Shown in pieces: positions 8,391-16,502 of a stretch of 64,000 nucleotides of DNA. The position numbers and the translations under genes are program-made. The number at the start of each line of letters is the position of its first letter. Position 1 is the first letter of the stretch. The notes under the pieces were generated by a model, which was given only the letters and a program-made list of their open reading frames with translations, was not told the DNA's origin and made no database searches. Source of the stretch: Fictibacillus sp. b24 (lineage in GTDB: Bacteria; Bacillota; Bacilli; Bacillales; Fictibacillaceae); contig NZ_JAUCES010000005.1 in assembly GCF_030348825.1 (NCBI RefSeq), positions 1,426,001-1,490,000 on the forward strand. Reading direction: 5' to 3'.

Positions 8391-8465
8391 TTTTCCGTGA
8401 TGTAGCGTATTTTTTTCGTGATTATACCGCTTATTTCCGTGATTCCACCCAAAAATTCCGTGATT
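8391..8465. repeat. Four CGTGAT motifs at exact 21-bp spacing
   Basis: CGTGAT, preceded by a T-rich stretch (TTTTTC or TTTCC), occurs at 8396, 8417, 8438 and 8459, each exactly 21 bp apart. The bases between are unrelated (GTAGCG, TATACC, CCACCC). The array lies between the terminators of pepF and pssA, where no promoter is needed. Confidence 0.8.
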
Positions 8466-8544
8466 GCAGCATGTTTTTCGAAAGTTCATCTTACTAGTGT
8501 ATTTACCACACAGAATACTAGAAGAAAGGCTTTGTGAAATATAA

Positions 8545-8575
8545 AAAAAGCTTGGCAAAACACCAAGCTTTTTCT
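8545..8575. terminator. Terminator of pssA (works in both directions)
   Basis: AAAAAGCTTGG / CCAAGCTTTTT is a perfect 11-bp stem with a 7-base loop between the convergent pepF and pssA genes. Confidence 0.85.
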
Positions 8576-8609
8576 AATTCACAGCACTCCACTATTAGAG
8601 AAAAGATAT

Positions 8610-9155
8610 TTATCTCTTTTCAATGGAGATATTGCTTATCATCAAGATAGATAACCCAAAGGTAAGGAACATATATAGAAAACCTGGTACTACATGTACT
8701 GTCAAATATCCAGCAGCCATTAAACAGCCTGCTACGGTAATGGGCACACCCACAAAGGAACCGGTAAACTCGGTAATATTGAAGCGGGCAAGACGTATGG
8801 CACCGCAAACAATAAAAATGATGGTAAATAGCATACCAGGTACGCCAAACTGATAAAGAACAACTTGATAGATTAAAAAGGCTGGTGCAATACCGAATGA
8901 GATTAAATCACAAAGTGAATCTAATTGCTTTCCAAACTCTGATTCAATATTTAGCATTCTAGCGACCATCCCATCAAAACGGTCGAACAAACCTGCCAAA
9001 AAGATCAAGATAAATCCAATTTTCAAGTCTCCTGAAATCATAAGTAATAAAGCTAAAACACCTAGTGATAAATTGATTAACGTTAAGAAGTTGGCTGTTT
9101 GCCCCTTCACTTTCTTTAACGTTGAATCAATCCTCTCTCTCTCAAGCATGAACAT
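8610..9155 (-). CDS. pssA: CDP-diacylglycerol--serine O-phosphatidyltransferase
   Basis: An integral-membrane enzyme that makes phosphatidylserine, the precursor of phosphatidylethanolamine. It has the complete CDP-alcohol phosphotransferase motif, DRFDGMVARMLN...GKQLDSLCD, i.e. D-x2-D-G-x2-A-R-x8-G-x3-D-x3-D. About 181 residues with several membrane helices is the usual size of the Bacillus subtype. GAGGAG before ATG at 9155 shows the start lies well inside the longest ORF. It stands alone between pepF and the mrp operon; no psd gene is adjacent. Confidence 0.92.
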   Translation of the reverse strand: MFMLERERIDSTLKKVKGQTANFLTLINLSLGVLALLLMISGDLKIGFILIFLAGLFDRFDGMVARMLNIESEFGKQLDSLCDLISFGIAPAFLIYQVVLYQFGVPGMLFTIIFIVCGAIRLARFNITEFTGSFVGVPITVAGCLMAAGYLTVHVVPGFLYMFLTFGLSILMISNISIEKR

Positions 9156-9308
9156 ATAATCACTCCTCAAAGGGTAGCAAGCTAGAACAATAAATGAAAG
9201 CGGCAGATGAATATAGTAATTCCTGCCGCCCATTTTACCAACAATGTCCGTTGCTTAAAATTATATACCCAATGTTTTTAATATATGTCTGAGAGAAGTT
9301 GATTCTAG

Positions 9309-9653
9309 TTATTGACCGTTGGACCTATGATTCTTTTCGAGTTCATTAAAAACTGTTTTATCAGACAGTGGAACTCCTGTCCGATACGCAGCTCTAGAGA
9401 TCATATGACCTGCTACAGGAGCTGTCATAAGTACGAAGAGGATTCCAAGAATTAGTTTTCCACTGAACAAATTCATCTCAGCTAATACGTATATAAACGA
9501 CCCAATAAGAATTCCTGACACACCTAGAGTCGAAGCTTTACTGGCTGCATGAAGTCTTGAATACACATCTGGAAATCGAAGAACGCCAAGTGTACCGGAA
9601 AAAATGATAAAGGTGCCGATGATAAGGAAAAAGCTAATCACGATCTTGATCAA
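9309..9653 (-). CDS. mrpG: Na+/H+ antiporter subunit G
   Basis: Last gene of the Mrp antiporter operon; a membrane subunit of about 114 residues. The LGVLRFPDVYSRLHAASKASTLGV signature and LTAPVAGHMISRAAYRTGVPL define MrpG/MnhG. A GTG at 9662 lies directly against AAAAGGG, so the TTG at 9653, with good spacing, is the more likely start; both are possible. It overlaps mrpF by about 20-30 bases, showing translational coupling. Confidence 0.92.
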   Translation of the reverse strand: MIKIVISFFLIIGTFIIFSGTLGVLRFPDVYSRLHAASKASTLGVSGILIGSFIYVLAEMNLFSGKLILGILFVLMTAPVAGHMISRAAYRTGVPLSDKTVFNELEKNHRSNGQ

Positions 9654-9924
9654 TGATAACACCCTTTTCTAAGAATTTTGCAACTGCAACCGTTGCAATA
9701 AAAGTTAATATTCCAATCAGCAAGATGATATCGTTCAATTGGACCGTATCTAAAATTATAGCCATTAGCCCAGTGATCGCAATTAAGTTAATTCCTATTG
9801 TATCGAGTGCTACAACACGATCTGGATTGGATGGACCAACTACTGCTCTATAAAGGAGAAGCAGGATAGAGATGGTAGTGACGAATAAACATATATAGAC
9901 AACAATGGAGAACCAATTTGTCAT
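9634..9924 (-). CDS. mrpF: Na+/H+ antiporter subunit F
   Basis: A 96-residue membrane subunit with three hydrophobic helices. RAVVGPSNPDRVVALDTIGIN is the MrpF/MnhF signature and contains the conserved Asp-Arg pair. The start codon overlaps the mrpE stop (ATGA). Confidence 0.93.
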   Translation of the reverse strand: MTNWFSIVVYICLFVTTISILLLLYRAVVGPSNPDRVVALDTIGINLIAITGLMAIILDTVQLNDIILLIGILTFIATVAVAKFLEKGVIIDQDRD

Positions 9925-10397
9925 CGTGTTACCTCCCTTATTGCTTTTTCGAATGAATCCTTAATTGAAACGATTGTTTCATTTACATCAGGTAAATCTA
10001 GGGCATGTATATAGATGAATCTTTGATCTTTAGAAACATCAACAGAAAGAGTACCTGGTGTAAGAGTGATCAAGTTTGCGAGCAGCGTAATTTCCCAATT
10101 CTTCTTTACATCAATAGGGAGCGCTAAAATTCCTGGTTGAAAATCAAGCCGAGGTTTGTATATCCACTTTAGTACTTCTATGTTTGATAAAATCAGCTCT
10201 TTAATGAACAGAAAGATCAAAAATCCAATCGCTTTTACATGTTTGAAATAGTAAGAATCTGGAATGAATCGGTTTAATAAAAACAGAAGAGCAGCCCCAA
10301 TCACAAATCCAACTAAAAAACTTGCGAAAGAGTAGCTCTCAGATAAAAACATCCAAATAACGCCGATCAGCAAATTTAGAATAAGTTGAAATGTCAT
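9921..10397 (-). CDS. mrpE: Na+/H+ antiporter subunit E
   Basis: A 158-residue MrpE/MnhE subunit: two N-terminal membrane helices, then a cytoplasmic part with ANLITLTPGTLSVDVSKD, the conserved family block. It begins four bases after mrpD and overlaps mrpF. In B. subtilis the subunit is part of the assembled antiporter and is needed for full function. Confidence 0.93.
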   Translation of the reverse strand: MTFQLILNLLIGVIWMFLSESYSFASFLVGFVIGAALLFLLNRFIPDSYYFKHVKAIGFLIFLFIKELILSNIEVLKWIYKPRLDFQPGILALPIDVKKNWEITLLANLITLTPGTLSVDVSKDQRFIYIHALDLPDVNETIVSIKDSFEKAIREVTR

Positions 10398-10401
10398 GGG
10401 A

Positions 10402-11880
10402 TTACTCCTTTAATACATAATCAATATAGATTTGCGGATCAATTAGGCTGTCTGCCGCGGCCTGAATATATGGATAAAACCATTCCGCACCAACCCCTAA
10501 AACAATAGAGATAGCCAGCAGTACAGCAGAAGCCGTTAGTCCTGAAGATTTCACTTTTTGTTGAGGCTCTTCTTTTAACTCTCCCCAGAAAGCACCTATG
10601 AAAATGCGGATTACTGAAAATAAGATTAACAAACTAGATAACAATCCGGCCCCAGCAGCGATATAGTGACCCTCGTCCATTGCGCCTCTTAAAAGAAGGT
10701 ATTTACCGATAAATCCGCTGAACGGCGGTATTCCTGCTAAAACAAGAGATGCGATAAAAAACATCCAGCCCATAAATGGTGCTGTTTTAATATATCCGCC
10801 CATCTTGTGAAGGTTTGATGTTCCAGCATGCCAAGCAAGTAATCCCACCAAGAAAAATAGCGCAGCCTTGATTGCCATGTCGTGTACTAAATAATAGATC
10901 GTACCGGCAATTGATTCAGCTGAGAACGTTCCGATTCCAAGCAGCATAAACCCTATGGCAGGCATGATATTATAGGCGATGATTAGTTTTACATTCGATG
11001 TGGATAGTGCTCCAATAACTCCTATTAACATAGTTAGAGTGGCTATCCAAATGAAAAAGGTATGAGTCAGCTCAAGTTTGTGAGAAAAAATGAGTGTAAA
11101 TACTCTTAGCATGGAATAAACGCCAACTTTTGTTAACAGGGCTCCGAATAGTGCAGAAACAATCGGTGAAGGAACAATGTATGACTTAGGAAGCCAAAAA
11201 TACAAAGGAAATAATGCTCCTTTAGTTGCGAAAACGATGAATAATAAAATCGCAATACCGGTTAAGATTCCTTGCTGTTCAACTTCGGCAACACGTTCTC
11301 CAAGTTGTGCCATATTAACTGTCCCGGTAACAGAGTATAGAAAGGCTACCGTTGTTACAAATAAAATAGACGAAAACAAATTTAGCAAGATATACTTTAC
11401 AGATTCCCGGAATTGATGCTTGGAACCCCCGATGATAATCAATCCATAGGAGGCCATCAAAAGTACCTCGAAAAATACGAATAGGTTGAAAAGATCACCT
11501 GTTAAGAATGCACCACATACTCCTGCAACCAATAATAAGAACAAAGGATAAAAGTAGTGGTGTATCATCTTCTCGGTAACTGATGATAATGCAAAAATAG
11601 CTGCAGTTGCCGCAATTACATTGACAGCAAGTATCATAATGACCGATAACTGGTCAGCAACAAGAACAATTCCATATGGTGCTTTCCATCCACCGGTTTC
11701 TAAAACAAGCGGACCTTTTGTAAAAACATAATAACTTAGAAAGATAGATATCCCTAAGTTTAGAAAAACTACAAGAAAAGAAGTATTGATCGTTAGCTTT
11801 TGTTTCTTATTAAAAAACACGAGCAAAACACCGAAAAATAAAGGTATAAAAATTGGCAAAAATACTAAATTACTCATCAT
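10402..11880 (-). CDS. mrpD: Na+/H+ antiporter subunit D
   Basis: A 492-residue polytopic subunit homologous to the proton-pumping NuoM/N subunits of complex I. Functional landmarks include FFEVLLMASYGLIIIGG (the conserved membrane glutamate) and FATKGALFPLYFWLPKSY (the lysine of TM7). The start overlaps the end of mrpC, giving translational coupling. Together with MrpA it is thought to form the ion path. Confidence 0.94.
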   Translation of the reverse strand: MMSNLVFLPIFIPLFFGVLLVFFNKKQKLTINTSFLVVFLNLGISIFLSYYVFTKGPLVLETGGWKAPYGIVLVADQLSVIMILAVNVIAATAAIFALSSVTEKMIHHYFYPLFLLLVAGVCGAFLTGDLFNLFVFFEVLLMASYGLIIIGGSKHQFRESVKYILLNLFSSILFVTTVAFLYSVTGTVNMAQLGERVAEVEQQGILTGIAILLFIVFATKGALFPLYFWLPKSYIVPSPIVSALFGALLTKVGVYSMLRVFTLIFSHKLELTHTFFIWIATLTMLIGVIGALSTSNVKLIIAYNIMPAIGFMLLGIGTFSAESIAGTIYYLVHDMAIKAALFFLVGLLAWHAGTSNLHKMGGYIKTAPFMGWMFFIASLVLAGIPPFSGFIGKYLLLRGAMDEGHYIAAGAGLLSSLLILFSVIRIFIGAFWGELKEEPQQKVKSSGLTASAVLLAISIVLGVGAEWFYPYIQAAADSLIDPQIYIDYVLKE

Positions 11881-12208
11881 CCGTTCCCCTTAGCTGATCC
11901 ATCATATCCGTCTTATTGCTTTGATAGGTACGATAAGCTAGAACAAGAAGAAAGCTCGTTACCCCAAAACTTATAACAATAGATGTCAGTATTAGCGCTT
12001 GAGGAAGAGGATCAGTATATACTTTGATCCCCTTTTCTAAAATGGGAGGTGCACCACGGTTCAATTTTCCCATCGTTAAAATAAACAGGTGTGCCCCATG
12101 TGATAAAAGCGCTGTGCCTAGTACAATTTTTAATAGTTGTTTTTGAAGTATAAGATAAACGCCGGCTGCAAATAAAGTTCCGGCAAGTATAGACATAAGA
12201 ATTTCCAT
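11870..12208 (-). CDS. mrpC: Na+/H+ antiporter subunit C
   Basis: A 112-residue NuoK-like subunit with three membrane helices (GTLFAAGVYLILQKQLLKIVLG, LLSHGAHLF, QALILTSIVISFGVTSFLL). Its ATG shares a base with the TAA of mrpA (TAATG). In the usual Mrp order, mrpB should lie between mrpA and mrpC; there is no room for it here. Confidence 0.94.
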   Translation of the reverse strand: MEILMSILAGTLFAAGVYLILQKQLLKIVLGTALLSHGAHLFILTMGKLNRGAPPILEKGIKVYTDPLPQALILTSIVISFGVTSFLLVLAYRTYQSNKTDMMDQLRGTDDE

Positions 12209-14550
12209 TAGTGATTCATGTCTCCTTTATCCCGGTATTTTATCATGGCGAAAATGCCCAAAGCAGCTAGACCAAGTACTGCTATTTCAAATAAAGTATC
12301 CAATCCACGGAAATCAACAAGGATGACGTTTACGATATTATCTCCTCCGCCGAGTTTATAAGAGTTATCGACGAAATATTTTGCAATGCTGTCAAAGTAT
12401 TGTGAGCTATGTGAAGAGATCGCTACAATGGTAAGCAAAGCTCCTGTCGAAGCAGCAATTACAAAATCCACAAGTTTTTCAGAACTCTTTTTATCCGACT
12501 TTTTTAACTTTGGCAAATGAGCAAAGCATAGCAAGAACAATGCTACAGTAATTGTTTCAACGATTAGCTGTGTTAATGCCAAGTCAGGTGCCCGGAAGAA
12601 TACGAACAGCAAAGAAAGTCCATACCCTACGACCCCGATTACAATGATTGCAGCAATGCGCTGGTTCATCCAAATGGTTGCAATCGCAGCAACAGCCATT
12701 ACAGATCCAATTAACACCTCAGGCCAAGTGACTGGCGCTAAGTCATCAAAAGAAATTTTAAATCCGTCTGTAATGAAGATAAAGGCTGATGTTGAAATGA
12801 CCAAAAATACAAGGATGATGGATGTGTATAAACGCAATGACCCCGTCATATAAGATTTTGTAAAGATATTCGAAAACCTCAATAACCCATTTACTAATGC
12901 TTGATATAAACGGTCCGTTGAAAATTTCCCAGGTACCCTGTTATAGACCGGTTGCCATTTTTTTAATGTCAGAGAAAGTAAAATACCTAGTATTACAACA
13001 ATAAGTGACATATAAAGCGGTCCATTCAAACCGTGCCAAAATTTAAGGTGTATAAGAGCAAAATCTCCCGTGACAGAAGCAACAGCTGGTGCAAGAAGGG
13101 GCTCGTTGATTAAATTTGGCAATAATCCAATCAATACTACTAATCCAATAAGTACAATCGGTGATATAAGCATGCCGATTGGTGCCTCATGAGGCTGTTT
13201 CTCTAACTGATCAAGCTTTGCTTTCCCTGTAAAAGTACCAAAAACAAGATACATGGAATAAACAAAAGTAAAAATACTCCCAGCTACTGCAAAAATGGGA
13301 ATCCATTGGGCAAACATTGCAGCAAATCCACTCGTTTGTTCTAGTTTCAAGGAGGCGTCAAAAAACATCTCCTTACTTAGAAAGCCGTTGAAGATGGGAA
13401 GTGGTATTCCCGCCATAGAAAACGCCCCAAAAAAGGCAAGAGTAGCAGAGATAGGCATAAACGTGTATAGTCCGCCAAGTCTCCTAATATCTCTTGTTCC
13501 TGTCTCATGATCTACAATACCTGCAATCATAAACAGGCTGCCTTTAAAAGTGGCGTGATTAAAGATATGGAAGATAGCAGCTAGAGTAGCAACTCCAGTG
13601 CCAAAGCCTAGCATAGACATGATCATACCGAGCTGACTGATTGTAGAATAAGCAAGAATTCCTTTTAAATCGGTTTGGCGTGACGCGAGAAAAGACCCAA
13701 CACAGAGCGTGATTAGCCCGGCACCTGTAACGATAATAAAAAATATATCCGAACCGCTAAAAATGAGTGAGAATCTTGCGACTAAATAGATTCCCGCTTT
13801 AACCATCGTTGCCGAGTGAAGGTACGCACTGACAGGTGTTGGTGCTTCCATTGCATCAGGAAGCCAGCTGTGAAACGGAAACTGTGCTGATTTAGTAAAA
13901 GCTCCAATCAGCAGCAAAAGCATAATGGGAATAAACAAATCGCTCTCAATGATGTCAGATCGATTTGCAATCATCTCTCGAATGCTGTTAGTCTCTGCTG
14001 TTATGGAAAGGAGAATAAGAGCACCAAGCATCGATAGTCCTCCAAAGACCGTGACCAGCATCGATTTTTGTGCACCATATGTTGAACGTTCACGGTAGAA
14101 CCAAAAACCGATTAATAGAAATGATGAGATACTCGTGAATTCCCAGAAGGTATAGAGTACGAATACGTTGTCAGATAGAACGACTCCTAACATCGATCCC
14201 ATAAATAAGAGTAAATACACATAAAAATGGACGAGTTGTTCTTTTTTCGATAAGTAAAAGATGGAATAAAGAACCACCAATGAACCAATCCCAGTTATCA
14301 ATAAGGAAAAAAGCATGCTAAGCCCGTCCAAGTAAAAGCTCAATTGAATATCAAGCGATGGAATCCAGTTAGCGACGCTTTGAACAATTTTCCCTTCAGC
14401 TAATACAGGCAATTTCGAACAAAACAGAATAAACAGTACGGCTGGAACAGGAAATACAAACCAGCCAGTATGTATCCGGCTTTCTTTTTTAGCGACAAGC
14501 CCGATCAACAGTGCTGCTAAAAAAGGTACAAGTATGTAAATATGTAACAT
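12208..14550 (-). CDS. mrpA: Na+/H+ antiporter subunit A
   Basis: The 780-residue large subunit, homologous to NuoL. The core has YTFWEFTSISSFLLIGFW (conserved Glu) and GAFTKSAQFPFHSWLPDAMEAPTPVSA (conserved Lys and His). The C-terminal part, unique to MrpA, ends in DNIVNVILVDFRGLDTLFEI. AAGGAGG precedes the ATG. The protein ends like a normal MrpA; none of the MrpB hallmark GGGFIGG sequence is fused to it. The operon reads A-C-D-E-F-G. Confidence 0.94.
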   Translation of the reverse strand: MLHIYILVPFLAALLIGLVAKKESRIHTGWFVFPVPAVLFILFCSKLPVLAEGKIVQSVANWIPSLDIQLSFYLDGLSMLFSLLITGIGSLVVLYSIFYLSKKEQLVHFYVYLLLFMGSMLGVVLSDNVFVLYTFWEFTSISSFLLIGFWFYRERSTYGAQKSMLVTVFGGLSMLGALILLSITAETNSIREMIANRSDIIESDLFIPIMLLLLIGAFTKSAQFPFHSWLPDAMEAPTPVSAYLHSATMVKAGIYLVARFSLIFSGSDIFFIIVTGAGLITLCVGSFLASRQTDLKGILAYSTISQLGMIMSMLGFGTGVATLAAIFHIFNHATFKGSLFMIAGIVDHETGTRDIRRLGGLYTFMPISATLAFFGAFSMAGIPLPIFNGFLSKEMFFDASLKLEQTSGFAAMFAQWIPIFAVAGSIFTFVYSMYLVFGTFTGKAKLDQLEKQPHEAPIGMLISPIVLIGLVVLIGLLPNLINEPLLAPAVASVTGDFALIHLKFWHGLNGPLYMSLIVVILGILLSLTLKKWQPVYNRVPGKFSTDRLYQALVNGLLRFSNIFTKSYMTGSLRLYTSIILVFLVISTSAFIFITDGFKISFDDLAPVTWPEVLIGSVMAVAAIATIWMNQRIAAIIVIGVVGYGLSLLFVFFRAPDLALTQLIVETITVALFLLCFAHLPKLKKSDKKSSEKLVDFVIAASTGALLTIVAISSHSSQYFDSIAKYFVDNSYKLGGGDNIVNVILVDFRGLDTLFEIAVLGLAALGIFAMIKYRDKGDMNH

Positions 14551-14731
14551 AAATACCGGTAAACCTCCTTAAAACCCAATAATAATCATGATAGTCCATT
14601 ACATTGTAAGCAAAACCTTTCCGTTTTAGCAAATAGTTTACTAAGCAGAAACTCTCTCGTTCACATTAGATTTATTAACTCTTGAATATCCTTCCCAAAA
14701 AATACCTAACCTATTTGAGAGGTGAATGATA

Positions 14732-15142
14732 ATGAGACTATTTCATATATACGGATTACTTTTAATTTTGTTTCAATTAACAGGATGTTTAAATGATTCT
14801 GTATATAAAAAAGAAGAAGGTAGCCCTGGTTTTCAGCCAAGAGAATATTATAGGAAACACATAAGTTTTTCCGATACAGGTGTTTTTAACGCTTCGTCGC
14901 TTGCCGAAGAAATGAAAAGAGAAATAACAAAAGACAAACATATCAAACATGCGATTGTGTTAAAAGATCAAGAAAAATATGTAGTCGCGATAAAAGTAAA
15001 AGCTTATCATCATAAAGAAGCAGAAGCATTGAGTAAGAAGTATAAGCAGTTCTGGGAAGAAAAATGGAGAATTCCTGTTGAAATTACCTTTTCACCAGGG
15101 GATTACCGAAAAGCAGAGAAGATGCTAGCCACAAAAAAATAG
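14732..15142 (+). CDS. Probable YhcN/YlaJ-type sporulation lipoprotein
   Basis: A lipoprotein of about 136 residues: a short hydrophobic leader with lipobox LTGC, then a soluble part. ASSLAEEMKREITKDKHIKHAIVLKDQEKYVVAIKVK resembles the YhcN/YlaJ fold, in which a secretin-like beta-alpha unit senses or binds in the spore envelope. The assignment is tentative. AGAGG is well spaced for the ATG at 14732 rather than 14726. The gene is divergent from the mrp operon and convergent with sda. Confidence 0.65.
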   Translation: MRLFHIYGLLLILFQLTGCLNDSVYKKEEGSPGFQPREYYRKHISFSDTGVFNASSLAEEMKREITKDKHIKHAIVLKDQEKYVVAIKVKAYHHKEAEALSKKYKQFWEEKWRIPVEITFSPGDYRKAEKMLATKK

Positions 15143-15161
15143 AGCGTACGTATACGCTCTA
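15134..15161 (-). terminator. Terminator of sda on the minus strand
   Basis: AGAGCGTA / TACGCTCT forms a hairpin that, read on the minus strand, is followed by seven T. It overlaps the end of the convergent lipoprotein gene. Confidence 0.7.
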
Positions 15162-15326
15162 CATTAAAACTTGCTGTAATCTAGCATGAAGTGATCTTCT
15201 GTCAATCTCTTTTTTTATAAGTAAAATAAAGTCTTTGCTAAGTTTCAGTTCTCTTGCCTTTAAGTAGGATTCAATCAACAGGTCGTCCGAAAGTTTTTCC
15301 ATAATATAGCCCTCACGAAGCGGCAT
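15159..15326 (-). CDS. sda: Checkpoint inhibitor of sporulation kinase, Sda
   Basis: A 55-residue protein containing [20 protein letters not shown] followed by [17 protein letters not shown], the helical hairpin of Sda. Sda binds sporulation histidine kinases (KinA type) and blocks autophosphorylation when replication initiation or DNA integrity is disturbed. An ideal RBS (CAGGAGGTGA) precedes the ATG, giving eight residues (MPLREGYI) ahead of the usual Met; an internal ATG would give the canonical 46-47 residue form. The gene next door is yqeG, as in B. subtilis. The upstream DnaA boxes fit DnaA-dependent transcription. Confidence 0.93.
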   Translation of the reverse strand: MPLREGYIMEKLSDDLLIESYLKARELKLSKDFILLIKKEIDRRSLHARLQQVLM

Positions 15327-15471
15327 GGTCACCTCCTGTTTTTTATAAAAAATGATGGAACAGCTATTCTAAATTCGTATAAAAGTCATAAAATGTTAGG
15401 TTGATGTTTTATGTACTTGCTTTTATGTATTTGAAGCTTACCATGTATTGTAAAAAGGAACAACCGTTCGT

Positions 15472-15571
15472 TTATCCACAGTGTTTGGTGGATAAGTTGT
15501 GGGTAAAATGTTAACATCTTAAAGAAAGATAACTGATACCAAGGTGAATAATGTGTATAAGATTATCCACA
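15472..15571. promoter_or_regulatory. DnaA-box cluster upstream of sda
   Basis: Two perfect DnaA boxes TTATCCACA lie at 15472-15480 and 15563-15571. Three 8/9 matches are on the opposite strand: GGTGGATAA (15487-15495), TGTGGGTAA (15498-15506) and TGTGTATAA (15552-15560). That is five boxes in 100 bp, 146-245 bp before the sda start. In B. subtilis, DnaA activates sda through such boxes and the sda/yqeG region holds a DnaA-box cluster. Confidence 0.85.
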
Positions 15572-15623
15572 TTGTTGGGTAGGGGAACAATTTGTCGAAA
15601 ACTTTTTTATTATTTTAAATAAT

Positions 15624-15752
15624 GCTCTTTTCTTTAGGCTGTTTTCGGATATTATGTTGAGCTTTAAAAGTAGTGATTTCCGCCAGGTTGTTCGCTTTCA
15701 ACTTTTCAATGAAGAACAAGAAAAAAGAATTTCTTAAAAAAATCTTTTAGAA
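15624..15752 (-). repeat. Degenerate, internally deleted copy of the dispersed repeat (copy H)
   Basis: GGCTGTTTTCGG, GTAGTGATTTCCGCCAGG and TTCGCTTTC match the left end of the minus-oriented copies, and AATCTTTTAGAAG resembles their right end. The hairpin centre is missing. The rest of the gene-free stretch 15327-15984 holds the DnaA boxes, a TGTGGT-N2-ACCACA inverted repeat at 15780-15793, and a promoter. Confidence 0.6.
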
Positions 15753-15919
15753 GTTGCTCTTGAAAGTAATCCTTTTAGGTGTGGTGTACCACATACAAAA
15801 CAATCATCTTGTCCAGGGAGCGTATGAACAAAAATAATGTTCTGTATTTCATATTTGAATTCTTACTAATAGCAAACGTCACGAAAATACCCTAAAATCG
15901 GGAAATGTAGAAAAATCGT

Positions 15920-15947
15920 TTGTACTTCCTTTCATTACTGGTAAAAT
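15920..15947 (+). promoter_or_regulatory. Candidate sigma-A promoter of the yqeG operon
   Basis: TTGTAC, 16 bases, TAAAAT; transcription would begin about 30 bases before the yqeG start codon. Confidence 0.5.
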
Positions 15948-15984
15948 AGAAACGTTCATAAGGAAATGTGAAGAGGTGCTTGAA

Positions 15985-16500
15985 ATGTTAAAACATTTTT
16001 TGCCGGATCAGCATGTTCAAAATATATTGGACATTACACCGGAAATGTTAGTTGAACGAGGAGTTAAAGGGATTATCACAGATTTAGATAATACGCTAGT
16101 GGAATGGGATAGACCTGAAGCAACTCCCGAATTAATTAAATGGTTTACTTCTATTAAAGAAAAAGGAATCTTGATTACCATCGTATCGAATAACACACAG
16201 CATAGAGTGAAAAGTTTCTCAGACCCTGTGGGGATCCCGTTTATCTATAGTGCAAGAAAGCCTATGACAAAAGCTTTTAAAAGAGCTCTAAAGGATATGA
16301 AGTTAAAAAATGAGGAAGTTGTTGTAATTGGTGATCAGCTTCTTACTGACGTATTAGGTGGAAACCGACTTGGGCTTCACACCATTCTAGTTGTACCTGT
16401 TGCTAGCAGTGACGGGTTCTGGACAAGGTTTAACAGAAAGATTGAACGCATTATATTGTCTTGGATGAAAAGAAAAGGCATGTTGCATTGGGAGGAATAA
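15985..16500 (+). CDS. yqeG: HAD-type phosphatase YqeG
   Basis: A 171-residue HAD-superfamily protein. The nucleophile motif is DLDNTLVEWD (about residue 34), the Ser motif is TIVSNN, and IGDQLLTDVLGGNR supplies the acidic Mg2+ ligands. It belongs to the YqeG / GEP4-like group; its substrate in bacteria is not settled. GAGGTG fits ATG at 15985, and the resulting start MLKHFLPDQ matches YqeG proteins. The yqeH RBS lies in its last codons, so the two are coupled. Confidence 0.9.
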   Translation: MLKHFLPDQHVQNILDITPEMLVERGVKGIITDLDNTLVEWDRPEATPELIKWFTSIKEKGILITIVSNNTQHRVKSFSDPVGIPFIYSARKPMTKAFKRALKDMKLKNEEVVVIGDQLLTDVLGGNRLGLHTILVVPVASSDGFWTRFNRKIERIILSWMKRKGMLHWEE

Positions 16501-16502
16501 GT

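Noticed and set aside
12644-12853. ORFs antisense to the mrp genes (also 9653-9853, 11177-11416, 13295-13510)
   Set aside because: Shadows of strongly coding minus-strand genes, without RBS or recognisable product.
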